Origin: an uncultured Bacteroides sp.
GTDB lineage: Bacteria; Bacteroidota; Bacteroidia; Bacteroidales; Bacteroidaceae
Assembly (NCBI RefSeq): GCF_963677715.1
Contig: NZ_OY782493.1
Location: forward strand, 124,001-188,000
DNA: 64,000 nucleotides
Direction: 5' to 3'
Part shown: positions 36,853 through 44,590 of the stretch, one piece after another
Position numbering within the stretch: position 1 is the stretch's first letter
Layout: each line of letters starts with the position of its first letter
Made by a program: the position numbers and the translations under genes
The notes under the pieces: generated by a model
The model's database searches: none
What the model was told of the DNA's origin: nothing
What the model saw: the letters and a program-made list of their open reading frames with translations, nothing else

Positions 36853-36962
36853 GCACCGTGCAATAGGGCTGAAAGCACCGTGCAGTTGGATAAAGAGCAC
36901 CGTGCTGTTGACCCCACAGAACGGTGCAATGAATGCAACGACACCGTGCAACCCGGAAAACA
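36853..36962 (+). repeat. Iteron-like array A: five units with exact 22-bp period
   Basis: Units begin at 36853, 36875, 36897, 36919 and 36941, each opening with a form of GCACCGTGCA followed by a variable half. A further related unit lies at 36818, and looser copies of CCGTGCA occur back to the DUF4373 stop. Since 22 is not a multiple of three, the order is kept at DNA level and not for a protein. It lies between the DUF4373 gene and the primase-helicase gene, the usual place for an iteron-type origin. Confidence 0.7.
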
Positions 36963-37102
36963 AGACGAAGTGCCGGAAATCATTTTTTTGAATTGAAAGC
37001 AAACCCATGGAGTGCGAGGCCGATTTGGACAATGCGAAGTAATTCAAACCCATACAAACCAGTGGCTTTCAATGAACTAGAAGTGACCAATCGAGAACAA
37101 TA

Positions 37103-37193
37103 AACCCATTCTCGGCCTTTTATGCGAAGCGTAAACAGCCTTGCTTTTTTCTTTGGTTCTTTCTTTTGCAGCAAGGCAAAAGAAAGAATAACC
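37103..37193. repeat. Repeat element copy A (partial)
   Basis: The last 58 bp (37136-37193) are identical to 46812-46869. They contain an 11-bp-arm hairpin (CTTTCTTTTGC / GCAAAAGAAAG at 37159-37186, 6-nt loop) just ahead of the primase-helicase gene. Only the right-hand end of the longer element seen at 40.9-41.4 and 46.7 kb is present, with a short AATCGG/GCGAAGCGT-type remnant before it. Confidence 0.75.
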
Positions 37194-37211
37194 ATTTAAA
37201 ACTAAAAAAAC

Positions 37212-39170
37212 ATGTACAATTTTCACAAATTCGGAATCGATGTAAACGGCCGTACCAGCGGCAAACTGAAAACCTTCTGTCCCAAGTGCAGAGACAGCAG
37301 GAAAAACAAGCGTGACAAATCTCTCAGCGTAAACCTCGACACGGGGCTGTTTAAATGCCATTATTGCGACTTTGCAGGCACTGCTGCCGAGCGTGAGCCC
37401 CGTAATTCGTACACTTTGCCCTGCCGCTCAAAGCAACACTCCGCGGCAGACAGAGCCGCAGGAAGGCAACGCATCGCTAACTCGCAGAATGGCGTTGCAG
37501 GCATCGTAATATCCGCTTCACTGCCCGGCAAACTGCTTTGTACGGCCGAAAGCCAACCCGCCGGCCAATCTGCCGCAACAGATTCGTTAAGCGTTGCAAT
37601 TGCCGCTAAGGCTGATGCTACCAATATTTCAACAAATGCTACTGCTGCAAATGCTACTGCCTCAAATGCAATGGTCGCCGCTCTTCGTTGGTTCACAGCC
37701 GAGCGGGGCATCTCTGCCGAGGCCGTTGCCGCCCTGCACATCAGCCACTCGCAGGAGTTTATGCCCCAAACCGGACGGAAAGAGAGCTGCGTCTGCTTCA
37801 ACTATTTTGAAAGGGGAGAGCTTGTGAATACGAAGTTTCGCGACGGTCGCAAGAACTTTAAAATGACCACTGGTGCGGAACTTATCCCTTACAACATAGA
37901 CAGCATTGAGGACACGCCGCAGTGCATCATTACAGAGGGCGAGGTGGATGCCCTGTCGTTTGTCACCGTCGGGCGCACGGATGTGGTGAGCGTGCCCAGT
38001 GGGGCCAACAAGAACCTGACGTGGCTGGATCGCTTCGTAGAGTCGCACTTCGAGAACAAAGACGTAATTTATCTTGCGGTGGATAATGACCGCAAAGGGT
38101 TGGAATTGCAGCAGGAGCTGCTCCGCCGTCTGGGCAGGGAACGTTGCCGCATACTGACCTACGGAGAGGGGTGCAAGGATGCCAACGAACACCTGCTGAA
38201 GTACGGGGCCAACAGTCTGCTTAAAACAATCGAAGAGGCTCCCGAACAGCCTTTGGAGGGCGTTTACACGGCCGATGATGTGGCAGACGATCTTCGGACA
38301 CTCTTCGAAAACGGATTCAGCAGCGGAGCGCCTACGGGGCTCGAAACGCTCGATCGCAACCTCACCTTTGAACTGGGCCGACTGTGTGTGGTGACGGGTG
38401 TGCCCGGTAGCGGAAAGTCCGAATTTATCGACGAACTGGTGCTCCGCCTCTGCCTGCGCCACGGGTGGAAACCCGCCTTTTTCAGTCCCGAAAACCTGCC
38501 GCTCGTTTACCACCTCCGCAAGTTGGCCGAGAAGCTCACGGGAAGGCTCTTTGTGCCCTTCTCCACCTCCGAGTCGCTTTATCGGCGGTTGGTGAACTAC
38601 CTCACGGACAACGTTTGCCACATACTGCCCAAGGACGATTTTACCGCCGAAACCATTCTGGAAAAAGCCCGTGAGCTGGTGCGTAGGCGGGGCATCCGCA
38701 CGTTCGTTTTCGACCCCTTCAACCGTTTGGAGCACCTCATCCCCGATGGCATGAGCGAGACGCAGTACATCAGTGCTTTTCTTGACAAGCTGACCAACTT
38801 TGCCGTGCGCAACAACTGTCTGGTAATTCTTGTGGCACATCCCCGCAAGATGAATCGCGACGCACAAACCGGTCGCACGCCCGTGCCCACGTTGTATGAC
38901 ATCAACGGGTCGGCCGCCTTCTTCAATAAATGCGATTTCGGATTAACGGTAGAGCGGGATACGGACGTGGTGCGCATTCATGTGCAGAAGGTGAAGTTTC
39001 GCCATCTGGGGCAGCCCGGCATTGTGCCTTTCGTGTTCAACACCGTGAACGGCCGCTACACTCCCTGCGACGAAGACCCCACGGCCTCTACGCCTGCGCA
39101 GCGGATAACGAATGTAAACTTTGATTGTGAGAGTTGGTTGCCCGAAATGACGGACGATTTATTCAGTTGA
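37212..39170 (+). CDS. Primase-helicase: zinc ribbon + TOPRIM + DnaB-like RecA domain
   Basis: 652 aa, laid out like phage T7 gp4. A zinc ribbon has CPKC (23-26) and CHYC (49-52). TOPRIM runs from about residue 235 with the acidic site TEGEVDALS (Glu242/Glu244) and LAVDNDRKG (Asp291/Asp293). A DnaB-type ATPase has Walker A GVPGSGKS at 396-403, then FDPFNRLEH and LVAHPRKM. Between ribbon and TOPRIM is a low-complexity Ala/Thr/Asn linker (about 119-157). It should prime and unwind DNA for the accessory module. GC content is visibly higher than that of the CRISPR region, which suggests a separate history. Confidence 0.9.
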   Translation: MYNFHKFGIDVNGRTSGKLKTFCPKCRDSRKNKRDKSLSVNLDTGLFKCHYCDFAGTAAEREPRNSYTLPCRSKQHSAADRAAGRQRIANSQNGVAGIVISASLPGKLLCTAESQPAGQSAATDSLSVAIAAKADATNISTNATAANATASNAMVAALRWFTAERGISAEAVAALHISHSQEFMPQTGRKESCVCFNYFERGELVNTKFRDGRKNFKMTTGAELIPYNIDSIEDTPQCIITEGEVDALSFVTVGRTDVVSVPSGANKNLTWLDRFVESHFENKDVIYLAVDNDRKGLELQQELLRRLGRERCRILTYGEGCKDANEHLLKYGANSLLKTIEEAPEQPLEGVYTADDVADDLRTLFENGFSSGAPTGLETLDRNLTFELGRLCVVTGVPGSGKSEFIDELVLRLCLRHGWKPAFFSPENLPLVYHLRKLAEKLTGRLFVPFSTSESLYRRLVNYLTDNVCHILPKDDFTAETILEKARELVRRRGIRTFVFDPFNRLEHLIPDGMSETQYISAFLDKLTNFAVRNNCLVILVAHPRKMNRDAQTGRTPVPTLYDINGSAAFFNKCDFGLTVERDTDVVRIHVQKVKFRHLGQPGIVPFVFNTVNGRYTPCDEDPTASTPAQRITNVNFDCESWLPEMTDDLFS

Positions 39171-39191
39171 GCCTGCTTCGGGGAAGAGCAG

Positions 39192-39578
39192 TTACTTCGT
39201 TTGATAAACTTCCTGCCCGTTATCGTGCAGAATTCTGGAGGCAGATTCCGGATCGTTTTCATCGTAAAAGGTGGTACTTTTGCATGCTTCCGGGCAGTTT
39301 CTGCAATCCCATACGGCAATGATTCGTATCGTGTCTTTCTCGATGTGGTAAATCAATTTGTGATTTTTGTCGGCAACAAAGGATCTGAAGCCTTTTCCCG
39401 TGGATGCCAGCAATGGCTCTACAGGGCCTGCTTCGGGGAAGGTGGCTAATAGTTCTGAAGAACGGAGTAGGTTATTGATGATTTTCCGTGCGGCTGTTTC
39501 ACTTTTCTCTTCGTAAAAAGCAAATATTGCGTCTAAATGCTCTAATGCTTGCGGCATCCAGATAACTCTCATTTCCAT
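39192..39578 (-). CDS. RelE/ParE-superfamily toxin
   Basis: 128 aa. MRVIWMPQALEHLDAIFAFYEEKSETAARKIINNLLRSSELLATFP and GFRSFVADKNHKLIYHIEKDTIRIIAVWDCRN match the ParE/RelE fold, with the typical arginine strand before the last beta strand. About 30 residues extend past the usual end (CKSTTFYDENDPESASRILHDNGQEVYQTK). Its start overlaps the antitoxin stop region by 10 bp. It is encoded opposite to the primase-helicase and converges with it. Whether it acts on gyrase or on mRNA cannot be told. Confidence 0.85.
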   Translation of the reverse strand: MEMRVIWMPQALEHLDAIFAFYEEKSETAARKIINNLLRSSELLATFPEAGPVEPLLASTGKGFRSFVADKNHKLIYHIEKDTIRIIAVWDCRNCPEACKSTTFYDENDPESASRILHDNGQEVYQTK

Positions 39579-39814
39579 TGCGGTCTGAGTTTTATTATTT
39601 CTTCCGTGGTGTAACCTAAGCCTTGTTCTGCTTGTTTCATCGACTTCTCAACCTCCTCTTTCAATTCCTCTACGGTAAATTGGCAGGGAGCTTTCTCTTC
39701 CTCTTTCAGCTGGCCGATGTAGTCGATGAGTTTATTGGCCATCTCTTCATTTTCTATGTTCAGCACTTCCCGTGCCAGCATTGCTTTTTTTGCTTCGAGT
39801 CTTTGCGTGGTCAT
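39569..39814 (-). CDS. Antitoxin partner of the RelE/ParE-type toxin
   Basis: 81 aa, acidic and helical: MTTQRLEAKKAMLAREVLNIENEEMANKLIDYIGQL, then EEEKAPCQFTVEELKEEVEKSMKQAEQG and a terminal GLGYTTEEIIKL. This layout is seen in small ParD-like or RelB-like antitoxins of Bacteroidetes. Antitoxin precedes toxin, as usual, with a 10-bp overlap. DNA binding is expected but no clear motif was found. Confidence 0.8.
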   Translation of the reverse strand: MTTQRLEAKKAMLAREVLNIENEEMANKLIDYIGQLKEEEKAPCQFTVEELKEEVEKSMKQAEQGLGYTTEEIIKLRPQWK

Positions 39815-39909
39815 ATCAGCGATTCTTTTTGTGTGAAACGAATGGCCAAAGATACGAAAAATGTGACAAAGATAAAGTTTTCTGTTCCTTTTTTGTCGTC
39901 CTTTTCACC

Positions 39910-40143
39910 TCATGGCTCGCCCAGCGCACCGACAATGATGCGTACCTGTGCCGGAGTGTAACGCCTGGCTTTGGCGCAGAGACCGGCCTGTTGCAGCGCC
40001 TCCGTCAGTCCCGGAAACTTATCTATCCATTCATTGAACATGGCGAGTGCGCTTTTGGGCTGTATGTGAGGCATGTAGAGCGATGCCAGTTCTCCTTTGC
40101 CGTAGCTGCGGAGTACGAATTTCTTTTCTTCCGTTGCATTCAT
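39910..40143 (-). CDS. DUF4248-family small protein
   Basis: 77 aa. VLRSYGKGELASLYMPHIQPKSALAMFNEWIDKFPGL and the ending YTPAQVRIIVGALGEP fit the DUF4248 family, a small Bacteroides protein commonly next to HU-like genes in accessory modules. The YxxxELAxxYxP start is like a small helix-turn-helix, so DNA binding is possible. It is divergent from the HU-like gene across a 227-bp region that carries two direct repeats and a promoter. Confidence 0.75.
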   Translation of the reverse strand: MNATEEKKFVLRSYGKGELASLYMPHIQPKSALAMFNEWIDKFPGLTEALQQAGLCAKARRYTPAQVRIIVGALGEP

Positions 40144-40229
40144 AATCTCTTGATTCTTTCTTCAAATGTACAAAAATAATCTCGCTTATGCAAGTATGCT
40201 CCCTGCTTTGTGTGGCTCTCACTGCGGGT

Positions 40230-40315
40230 TATTTCCGCTTATTGCCTATTATTGCGTGTAAAGTAGGACTACTTCCGCCTATCGCCGAGTGAGGCGGGCA
40301 GGCGTGCTATCTTTG
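40230..40315 (+). promoter_or_regulatory. Direct repeats and -7 element upstream of the HU-like gene
   Basis: TATTTCCGCTTATTGCC (40230-40246) recurs as TACTTCCGCCTATCGCC (40270-40286), 14 of 17 bases equal and exactly 40 bp apart. A -7 element TATCTTTG follows at 40308-40315, with no clean -33 box. The repeats sit where a regulator would act on the HU-like or the divergent DUF4248 gene. Confidence 0.5.
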
Positions 40316-40370
40316 CTTCTGTAATCGGGTTACACATTCAATGAATTATTAACTAAAAACAAGAAAACTT

Positions 40371-40853
40371 ATGTCAGTAAGTGTAGTGCGCTATGCGCGA
40401 CAAAAAAAGATTGGAGATGCAAATTCTCCTACTATTTATCTGTTGAGACAGGTGGCTAAATCATCGAAAGTTTTTACTATCGACACGCTTGCCGGAGAGA
40501 TAGAAACCACCGGAGCTCTGTCTCAGGAAGATGTGATTCATGTAATGAAATCGTTCGTTCGGAGCATGAAGAAGGTTCTCAAAGAAGGTAATCGTGTGAA
40601 GGTCGACGGGCTGGGCACGTTTTACATCACCCTTACCTGTCCGGGTGTAGAAACGGAGAAGGAATGCACGGTAAGAAATATTTCTAAAGTGAATCTCCGT
40701 TTTATGGTAGACAATACGCTCCGCCTGGTGAATGATTCGATTGCCACCACCCGTAGCGCGCCCAACAATGTGGAGTTTGTGCTCGAGAGTGTTGCTGCGA
40801 CAGATCCCGGTACAGGGAGCGGGGGAGGTTCGGAAGAGGATCCTTCGGCGTAA
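40371..40853 (+). CDS. HU-like (HU-HIG type) DNA-binding protein
   Basis: 160 aa. It has an HU/IHF fold with a long tail: VAKSSKVFTIDTLAGEIETTGALSQEDVIHVMKSFVRSMKKVLKEGNRVKVDGLGTFYITL. The C-terminus is flexible and glycine/serine-rich (GTGSGGGSEEDPSA). Such proteins are very common in Bacteroides accessory modules next to amidase, DUF4248 and primase genes. It is probably a nucleoid or replication accessory protein of the module. Confidence 0.9.
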   Translation: MSVSVVRYARQKKIGDANSPTIYLLRQVAKSSKVFTIDTLAGEIETTGALSQEDVIHVMKSFVRSMKKVLKEGNRVKVDGLGTFYITLTCPGVETEKECTVRNISKVNLRFMVDNTLRLVNDSIATTRSAPNNVEFVLESVAATDPGTGSGGGSEEDPSA

Positions 40854-40854
40854 T

Positions 40855-41360
40855 ATTCTTTCGGAATATTCTTTCTTTTGTCTTAACACAAAAGAAAGAA
40901 CCAAAGAAAAAGTCAAGGCTGCTTATGCTACGCTACTACGATGATTACGAAAGCGGACGGAGTTGAAACTCGCTTCGTTTTACTACGCTCAAACAACAAC
41001 TCCTTTTTCCCGCTTTCTCCATCATCTCCGCTTAACGCTTCGCATAAGAGGCCAAAATTGGCGCCATCAGCTTCTTTTGCAGAGATGCAAGAGGAGAGTT
41101 TTATCGCATGTCTTGCCATTTCACAAAGGATAAAACGACAAGCAAGCGAAGCAAAGCGCAACCCCACCGAAGAAAGATCGGCCTCTTCTACGAAGCGTTA
41201 AGCAGTAGTGATGTTCGTAGCGTTAAGCAAGCGATTTTTGTTTGAGCGTAAGCGAGTTTAATCGCTTGTAGCGCAGAGCATCACTGCTGTAGCGTAGTAG
41301 GAGCAGCCTTGATTTTTTCTTTGTTACTTTTCTTTTGCATCAAGGCAAAAGAAAGTAGAT
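40855..41360. repeat. Structured repeat element copy B, flanked by inverted ends
   Basis: About 500 bp without a credible gene. It begins with a perfect hairpin CTTTCTTTTGT / ACAAAAGAAAG (40871-40898) and a CAAGGCTGC segment. It ends with the inverted counterpart (about 41300-41357: GCAGCCTTG and a CTTTTCTTTTGC/GCAAAAG hairpin). Inside are three nested stems: 41188-41192 with 41293-41297, 41203-41213 with 41279-41289 (one G-T pair), and 41228-41236 with 41260-41268. The same architecture with different bases occurs at 46643-46869. Confidence 0.75.
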
Positions 41361-41400
41361 AAAAGTAAATAATAGAGATTTTAAAACTAAAAACAGCAAA

Positions 41401-41676
41401 ATGATGAAGAAGTTATTGGAACAAATTGTAGAAGTGCTAACCGTAGTACTTCCGTTTCTGAAAAAAGGAAACACGAAAGAAGAAAAAGAATTCAGTGATC
41501 TGATAAAAAGTCAGTACGGGTTTCTGGTAGATCAGCTTGAAAAAGTATTCAAAGATTACTTCGAGCTCAGCACTTGCGTAAAGGAGATGCATACCGAGAT
41601 CTTTAGCCTGAAGGAGCAATTGTCTAAGGCATTGGCCTTGCAATGTACGGCAAAAGATTGTGCGGCAAGAAACTGA
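41401..41676 (+). CDS. Hypothetical 91-aa protein after the repeat element
   Basis: 91 aa, not recognised. The N-terminus is amphipathic-hydrophobic (KKLLEQIVEVLTVVLPFL) and could touch a membrane. The rest is a likely coiled coil (KEEKEFSDLIKSQYGFLVDQLEKVFKDYF and HTEIFSLKEQLSKALALQC) ending with two cysteines. It follows the HU-like gene and the repeat element in the same direction and looks like the last gene of the accessory module. Confidence 0.6.
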   Translation: MMKKLLEQIVEVLTVVLPFLKKGNTKEEKEFSDLIKSQYGFLVDQLEKVFKDYFELSTCVKEMHTEIFSLKEQLSKALALQCTAKDCAARN

Positions 41677-41737
41677 TGCGGTGGGTTAAGAAAGCGGGTG
41701 GTTGCCATCCGCTTTCTTAAATTAACGTCGGTTCAAT

Positions 41738-42505
41738 TTAAAGCATTGAAATTGCGGCATCATGTTTAAAAGACAGATGTTCGTTGTGATGCACATATCC
41801 CAATTGATTGCAAAGCAATGTTGTTCTATTAATAGTTGCCGGCGGCATATTCCGGTGGGAGTGTCCATATATCCAATAATCAATATTATTATCGTGAATC
41901 AAGTCATATTGTTCAGACACAAAAGCTCCGTTTAGTACAGAGTTCTTATATTCTTCTGCCATACATATAAAAGTAGGCAGGTGGTGTGTGATGACTATGC
42001 GTTTATTATCGGACTCTGTTTTTAAGGCCTCTTTGAGGAATCTCAAACATGCTTCGTGCTCTGCATTGAAACGAAAGGCCGTGAGAAGTTGTCCGTCTGC
42101 ATAAATTTTCCGGAAATCACTAATGGCCTGTTCCGTCCAGTAGTGATATTGTGGCAAAATACTGCTCCAAAGCGGAGTAAGAATAAAATCTATACTATTT
42201 ATTGTTACTGTCTGGTTATAATACCAGGATACATTCTCACGAATGCCTTCAACGTGTCCTTCTGAAAGAGATTCCAATCCATAACCTTTATAAAATTCAT
42301 GGTTGCCGGGCACTACCAAAACCTGTTTATAGTTCTCGGATACTTGGTCCCAAAATGGATGATTCTTATAATTATCGTCACCTAAATAGCCTATATCACC
42401 AGCTAAAACGAGAATGTCGCCTGCTATCAGTAATGGGTTATCTCGCAGATAGCGTGCGTTATCCTTAAATTCAAGATGTAAGTCAGAAGCATACTGTATC
42501 TTCAT
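41738..42505 (-). CDS. Calcineurin-like metallophosphoesterase
   Basis: 255 aa. Metal ligands appear in order: ASDLHLE at the start, AGDIGYLGD, VVPGNHEFYKG, ITHHLPTFICM and YGHSHRNMPP. No signal or membrane segment, so cytoplasmic. Substrate unknown; similar proteins cut cyclic nucleotides or other phosphodiesters. It is divergent from the winged-helix/nucleotidyltransferase pair, and a link with that pair is only suggested by position. Confidence 0.87.
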   Translation of the reverse strand: MKIQYASDLHLEFKDNARYLRDNPLLIAGDILVLAGDIGYLGDDNYKNHPFWDQVSENYKQVLVVPGNHEFYKGYGLESLSEGHVEGIRENVSWYYNQTVTINSIDFILTPLWSSILPQYHYWTEQAISDFRKIYADGQLLTAFRFNAEHEACLRFLKEALKTESDNKRIVITHHLPTFICMAEEYKNSVLNGAFVSEQYDLIHDNNIDYWIYGHSHRNMPPATINRTTLLCNQLGYVHHNEHLSFKHDAAISML

Positions 42506-42645
42506 ATCCGGTTCTTTTGTGTAAAAGTAGTAAAGACGGATAACGGAAACAAATATTTAGAGGGCTAATGTGTTGGTAATTAAAATAATTACCCTATTTT
42601 TGCATTGTTACCTGTGCAGGGTAACAATGCAAAAATGAGGTAACG

Positions 42646-43617
42646 ATGAATGATACTGTTGAACAATATTTGAAGGATACCTTTGGAACTAAGGTTAAAC
42701 GGAGGGAGATTGATGATGCAATACTCTCTAGCTTGCCTATATTCATTACTCATGGGTATTTATTCCGCTTTTTCGAAATAGATGGAATATCGGTGTTGTT
42801 CGTTGAAAGGAAATCTGAAATAGATGCGAATATTGCACAAGTTCAAAAACAGCTCAATCTTATTAAAGAGCGTAGTAACATGAGGGTGGCCTGGATTGTT
42901 GGTAAACTTTCTACTTACCAACGCCGAAAATGTATAGAGGCACACATTAACTACGTAATTCCAGGTAGTCAAATATACCTTCCTGAACTTTACATAAATA
43001 TAAGCGACAAAGCGCCGAAAGTTATTACGCAGAGAGAAATGCTATTGCCTTCCTCTCAATTATTGATATTGTATCATCTTCAAAAAGAAAATATTGGCGA
43101 GATGTCGTTTACGGAAATAGCACGAAAACTGGGCTATTCTAAAAAGACAATCAGCAAAATAGCAGATGATTTGCTTTCAAAAGACATTTGTGAAGTGTTC
43201 GGTTCCAAAGAGAAGTATTTCAATTTCAAGTATTCGGGTTTGGAATTGTGGCAGCAAACGGAACCGGTGATGCAAACCCCGATTCTAAAGCAACTCTATT
43301 TAACTCAAGAAGTGGATATTGAACTTCCCAAAAGTGAAGATGAGGCATTGGCGCATCATACGTTCTTATCTGAAACGGGGCATCGTTGCTATGCCATAGG
43401 AAAGTCTGAATTTGAAAAACAGGACAAGGATGGCTATTGGCGGCACTCAGATTTAACGGAAGGAGACTGCCTGCTGCAAGTGTGGAAATATGACCCCAAA
43501 GTACTAAGTGGGGATGGATATATAGATGCCCTTTCTTTGTACCTCTGTTTTAGGGATAGTGAAGACGAAAGGGTGGCTGCTGAAATAGATAAATTAATAA
43601 AGGAAAGAATATGGTAA
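42646..43617 (+). CDS. Winged-helix protein, likely partner (antitoxin) of the AbiEii-like protein
   Basis: 323 aa. The N-terminal 125 residues look like an alpha/beta domain (GISVLFVERKSEIDANIAQVQKQ, MRVAWIVGKLSTYQRRKCIEAHINYVIPGSQIYLP). A winged helix-turn-helix follows at about 138-185 (LLILYHLQKENIGEMSFTEIARKLGYSKKTISKIADDLL), and then a C-terminal domain of unknown type. The stop overlaps the next gene by 7 bp. In AbiE-type systems a winged-helix antitoxin precedes a nucleotidyltransferase toxin, and this order fits, but the HTH is central rather than N-terminal, so it may be a different subfamily. Confidence 0.65.
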   Translation: MNDTVEQYLKDTFGTKVKRREIDDAILSSLPIFITHGYLFRFFEIDGISVLFVERKSEIDANIAQVQKQLNLIKERSNMRVAWIVGKLSTYQRRKCIEAHINYVIPGSQIYLPELYINISDKAPKVITQREMLLPSSQLLILYHLQKENIGEMSFTEIARKLGYSKKTISKIADDLLSKDICEVFGSKEKYFNFKYSGLELWQQTEPVMQTPILKQLYLTQEVDIELPKSEDEALAHHTFLSETGHRCYAIGKSEFEKQDKDGYWRHSDLTEGDCLLQVWKYDPKVLSGDGYIDALSLYLCFRDSEDERVAAEIDKLIKERIW

Positions 43618-44378
43618 AAGGGTTGGAACGCTTCAGAGACTACTTCAGGGATTATAGCCGGAATTATGTAATTATAGGCGGTACAGCTTGTAACCAATTA
43701 CTGGATGCAGCGGATGTTCGTCCGCGCGCTACAAAGGATATTGATGTGATTCTTATTGTTGAAGCACTTACCGATGACTTTGTAAAGAGGTTTTGGGAGT
43801 TTGTAAAAGCCGGACAATATGAATTGTGGCAAACGGCAGTTGGGGCTACTCGATTTTACCGTTTTATAAAACCCGCCGATAAAGAATTTCCTGCGCAGAT
43901 AGAATTATTCTCACGTGTGCCGGATATGATAACTCTGCCTGCTGATGCGCATCTTAGCCCTATACCGGTGGGTGAAGAATTATCAAGCTTCTCGGCAATT
44001 CTTTTGGATGACATCTATTACAAATATGCAACAGAACACGGAATTATCCTCAATGATTTGAATTTTCTGGACCGAGATGCCCTGGTACTGCTCAAAGTAA
44101 AAGCTTATCTCAATAATATAAAGAGACGGGAACAAGGCGAAGAAGTCCGTTCGGAAGATATTTATAAACACAAGAAAGATATTTATCGCATAGTGGTTAC
44201 TTTCCAAACCGGAGAGCGCTTTGATATTACGGAAGAATTGAAAATAGATTTAAGGGAGTTTATCGCTCGTTCTCGTAAAGAAGTGCTGGATACAAAGAAT
44301 TTATCACGGGAATTAGGTGTTGGGGAATTATCTAATGAGGAGTTCCTGAATATTCTTGAAGATCTATTTATGTTATAA
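43611..44378 (+). CDS. AbiEii-like nucleotidyltransferase (possible toxin)
   Basis: 255 aa. The nucleotidyltransferase signature is IIGGTACNQLLDAADVRPRATKDIDVILI: Gly23-Gly24 and the metal aspartates Asp43/Asp45 in a TKDID motif, as in the AbiEii/AbiGii family. KVKAYLNNIKRREQGEE and HKKDIYRIV fit the later helical part. Family toxins transfer nucleotides to tRNA or other targets and cause growth arrest or phage abortion. It overlaps the winged-helix gene by 7 bp. Confidence 0.75.
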   Translation: MVKGLERFRDYFRDYSRNYVIIGGTACNQLLDAADVRPRATKDIDVILIVEALTDDFVKRFWEFVKAGQYELWQTAVGATRFYRFIKPADKEFPAQIELFSRVPDMITLPADAHLSPIPVGEELSSFSAILLDDIYYKYATEHGIILNDLNFLDRDALVLLKVKAYLNNIKRREQGEEVRSEDIYKHKKDIYRIVVTFQTGERFDITEELKIDLREFIARSRKEVLDTKNLSRELGVGELSNEEFLNILEDLFML

Positions 44379-44474
44379 AAAGAATCCACTGTTAAACGGT
44401 TACATCTACTCTTTGATAAAACCGCATCCGCATAATTTGCCCGCCTTTATGTCGCAATATTGAATTTATATATT

Positions 44475-44529
44475 TACCTTTGCACCGCAAATGGAGTGTG
44501 TATATTCATTTTTAATACACTCCTCTTTT
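44475..44529 (+). promoter_or_regulatory. Promoter element and hairpin in the leader of the queuosine operon
   Basis: TACCTTTG (44475-44482) fits the -7 consensus; the -33 box is unclear. Shortly after the expected start, GGAGTGT (44493-44499) pairs with ACACTCC (44517-44523), followed by TCTTTTG, a short terminator-like hairpin. A read-through RNA would then carry about 110 nt more before the transporter start at 44633. Confidence 0.45.
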
Positions 44530-44590
44530 GCCTTGAGATTAATTTAGTGGCATCGCAATCCTTGGTTTATATAATAGAATAAGGTGAGAA

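Noticed and set aside
36616-37053. Open frames on both strands over repeat array A, including an 88-codon plus-strand frame starting in the DUF4373 stop (ATGA overlap)
   Set aside because: The 22-bp period rotates the frame, and the residue composition is odd (Cys, Thr, Arg). The DNA-level regularity explains the pattern better; translation is not excluded but is not supported.
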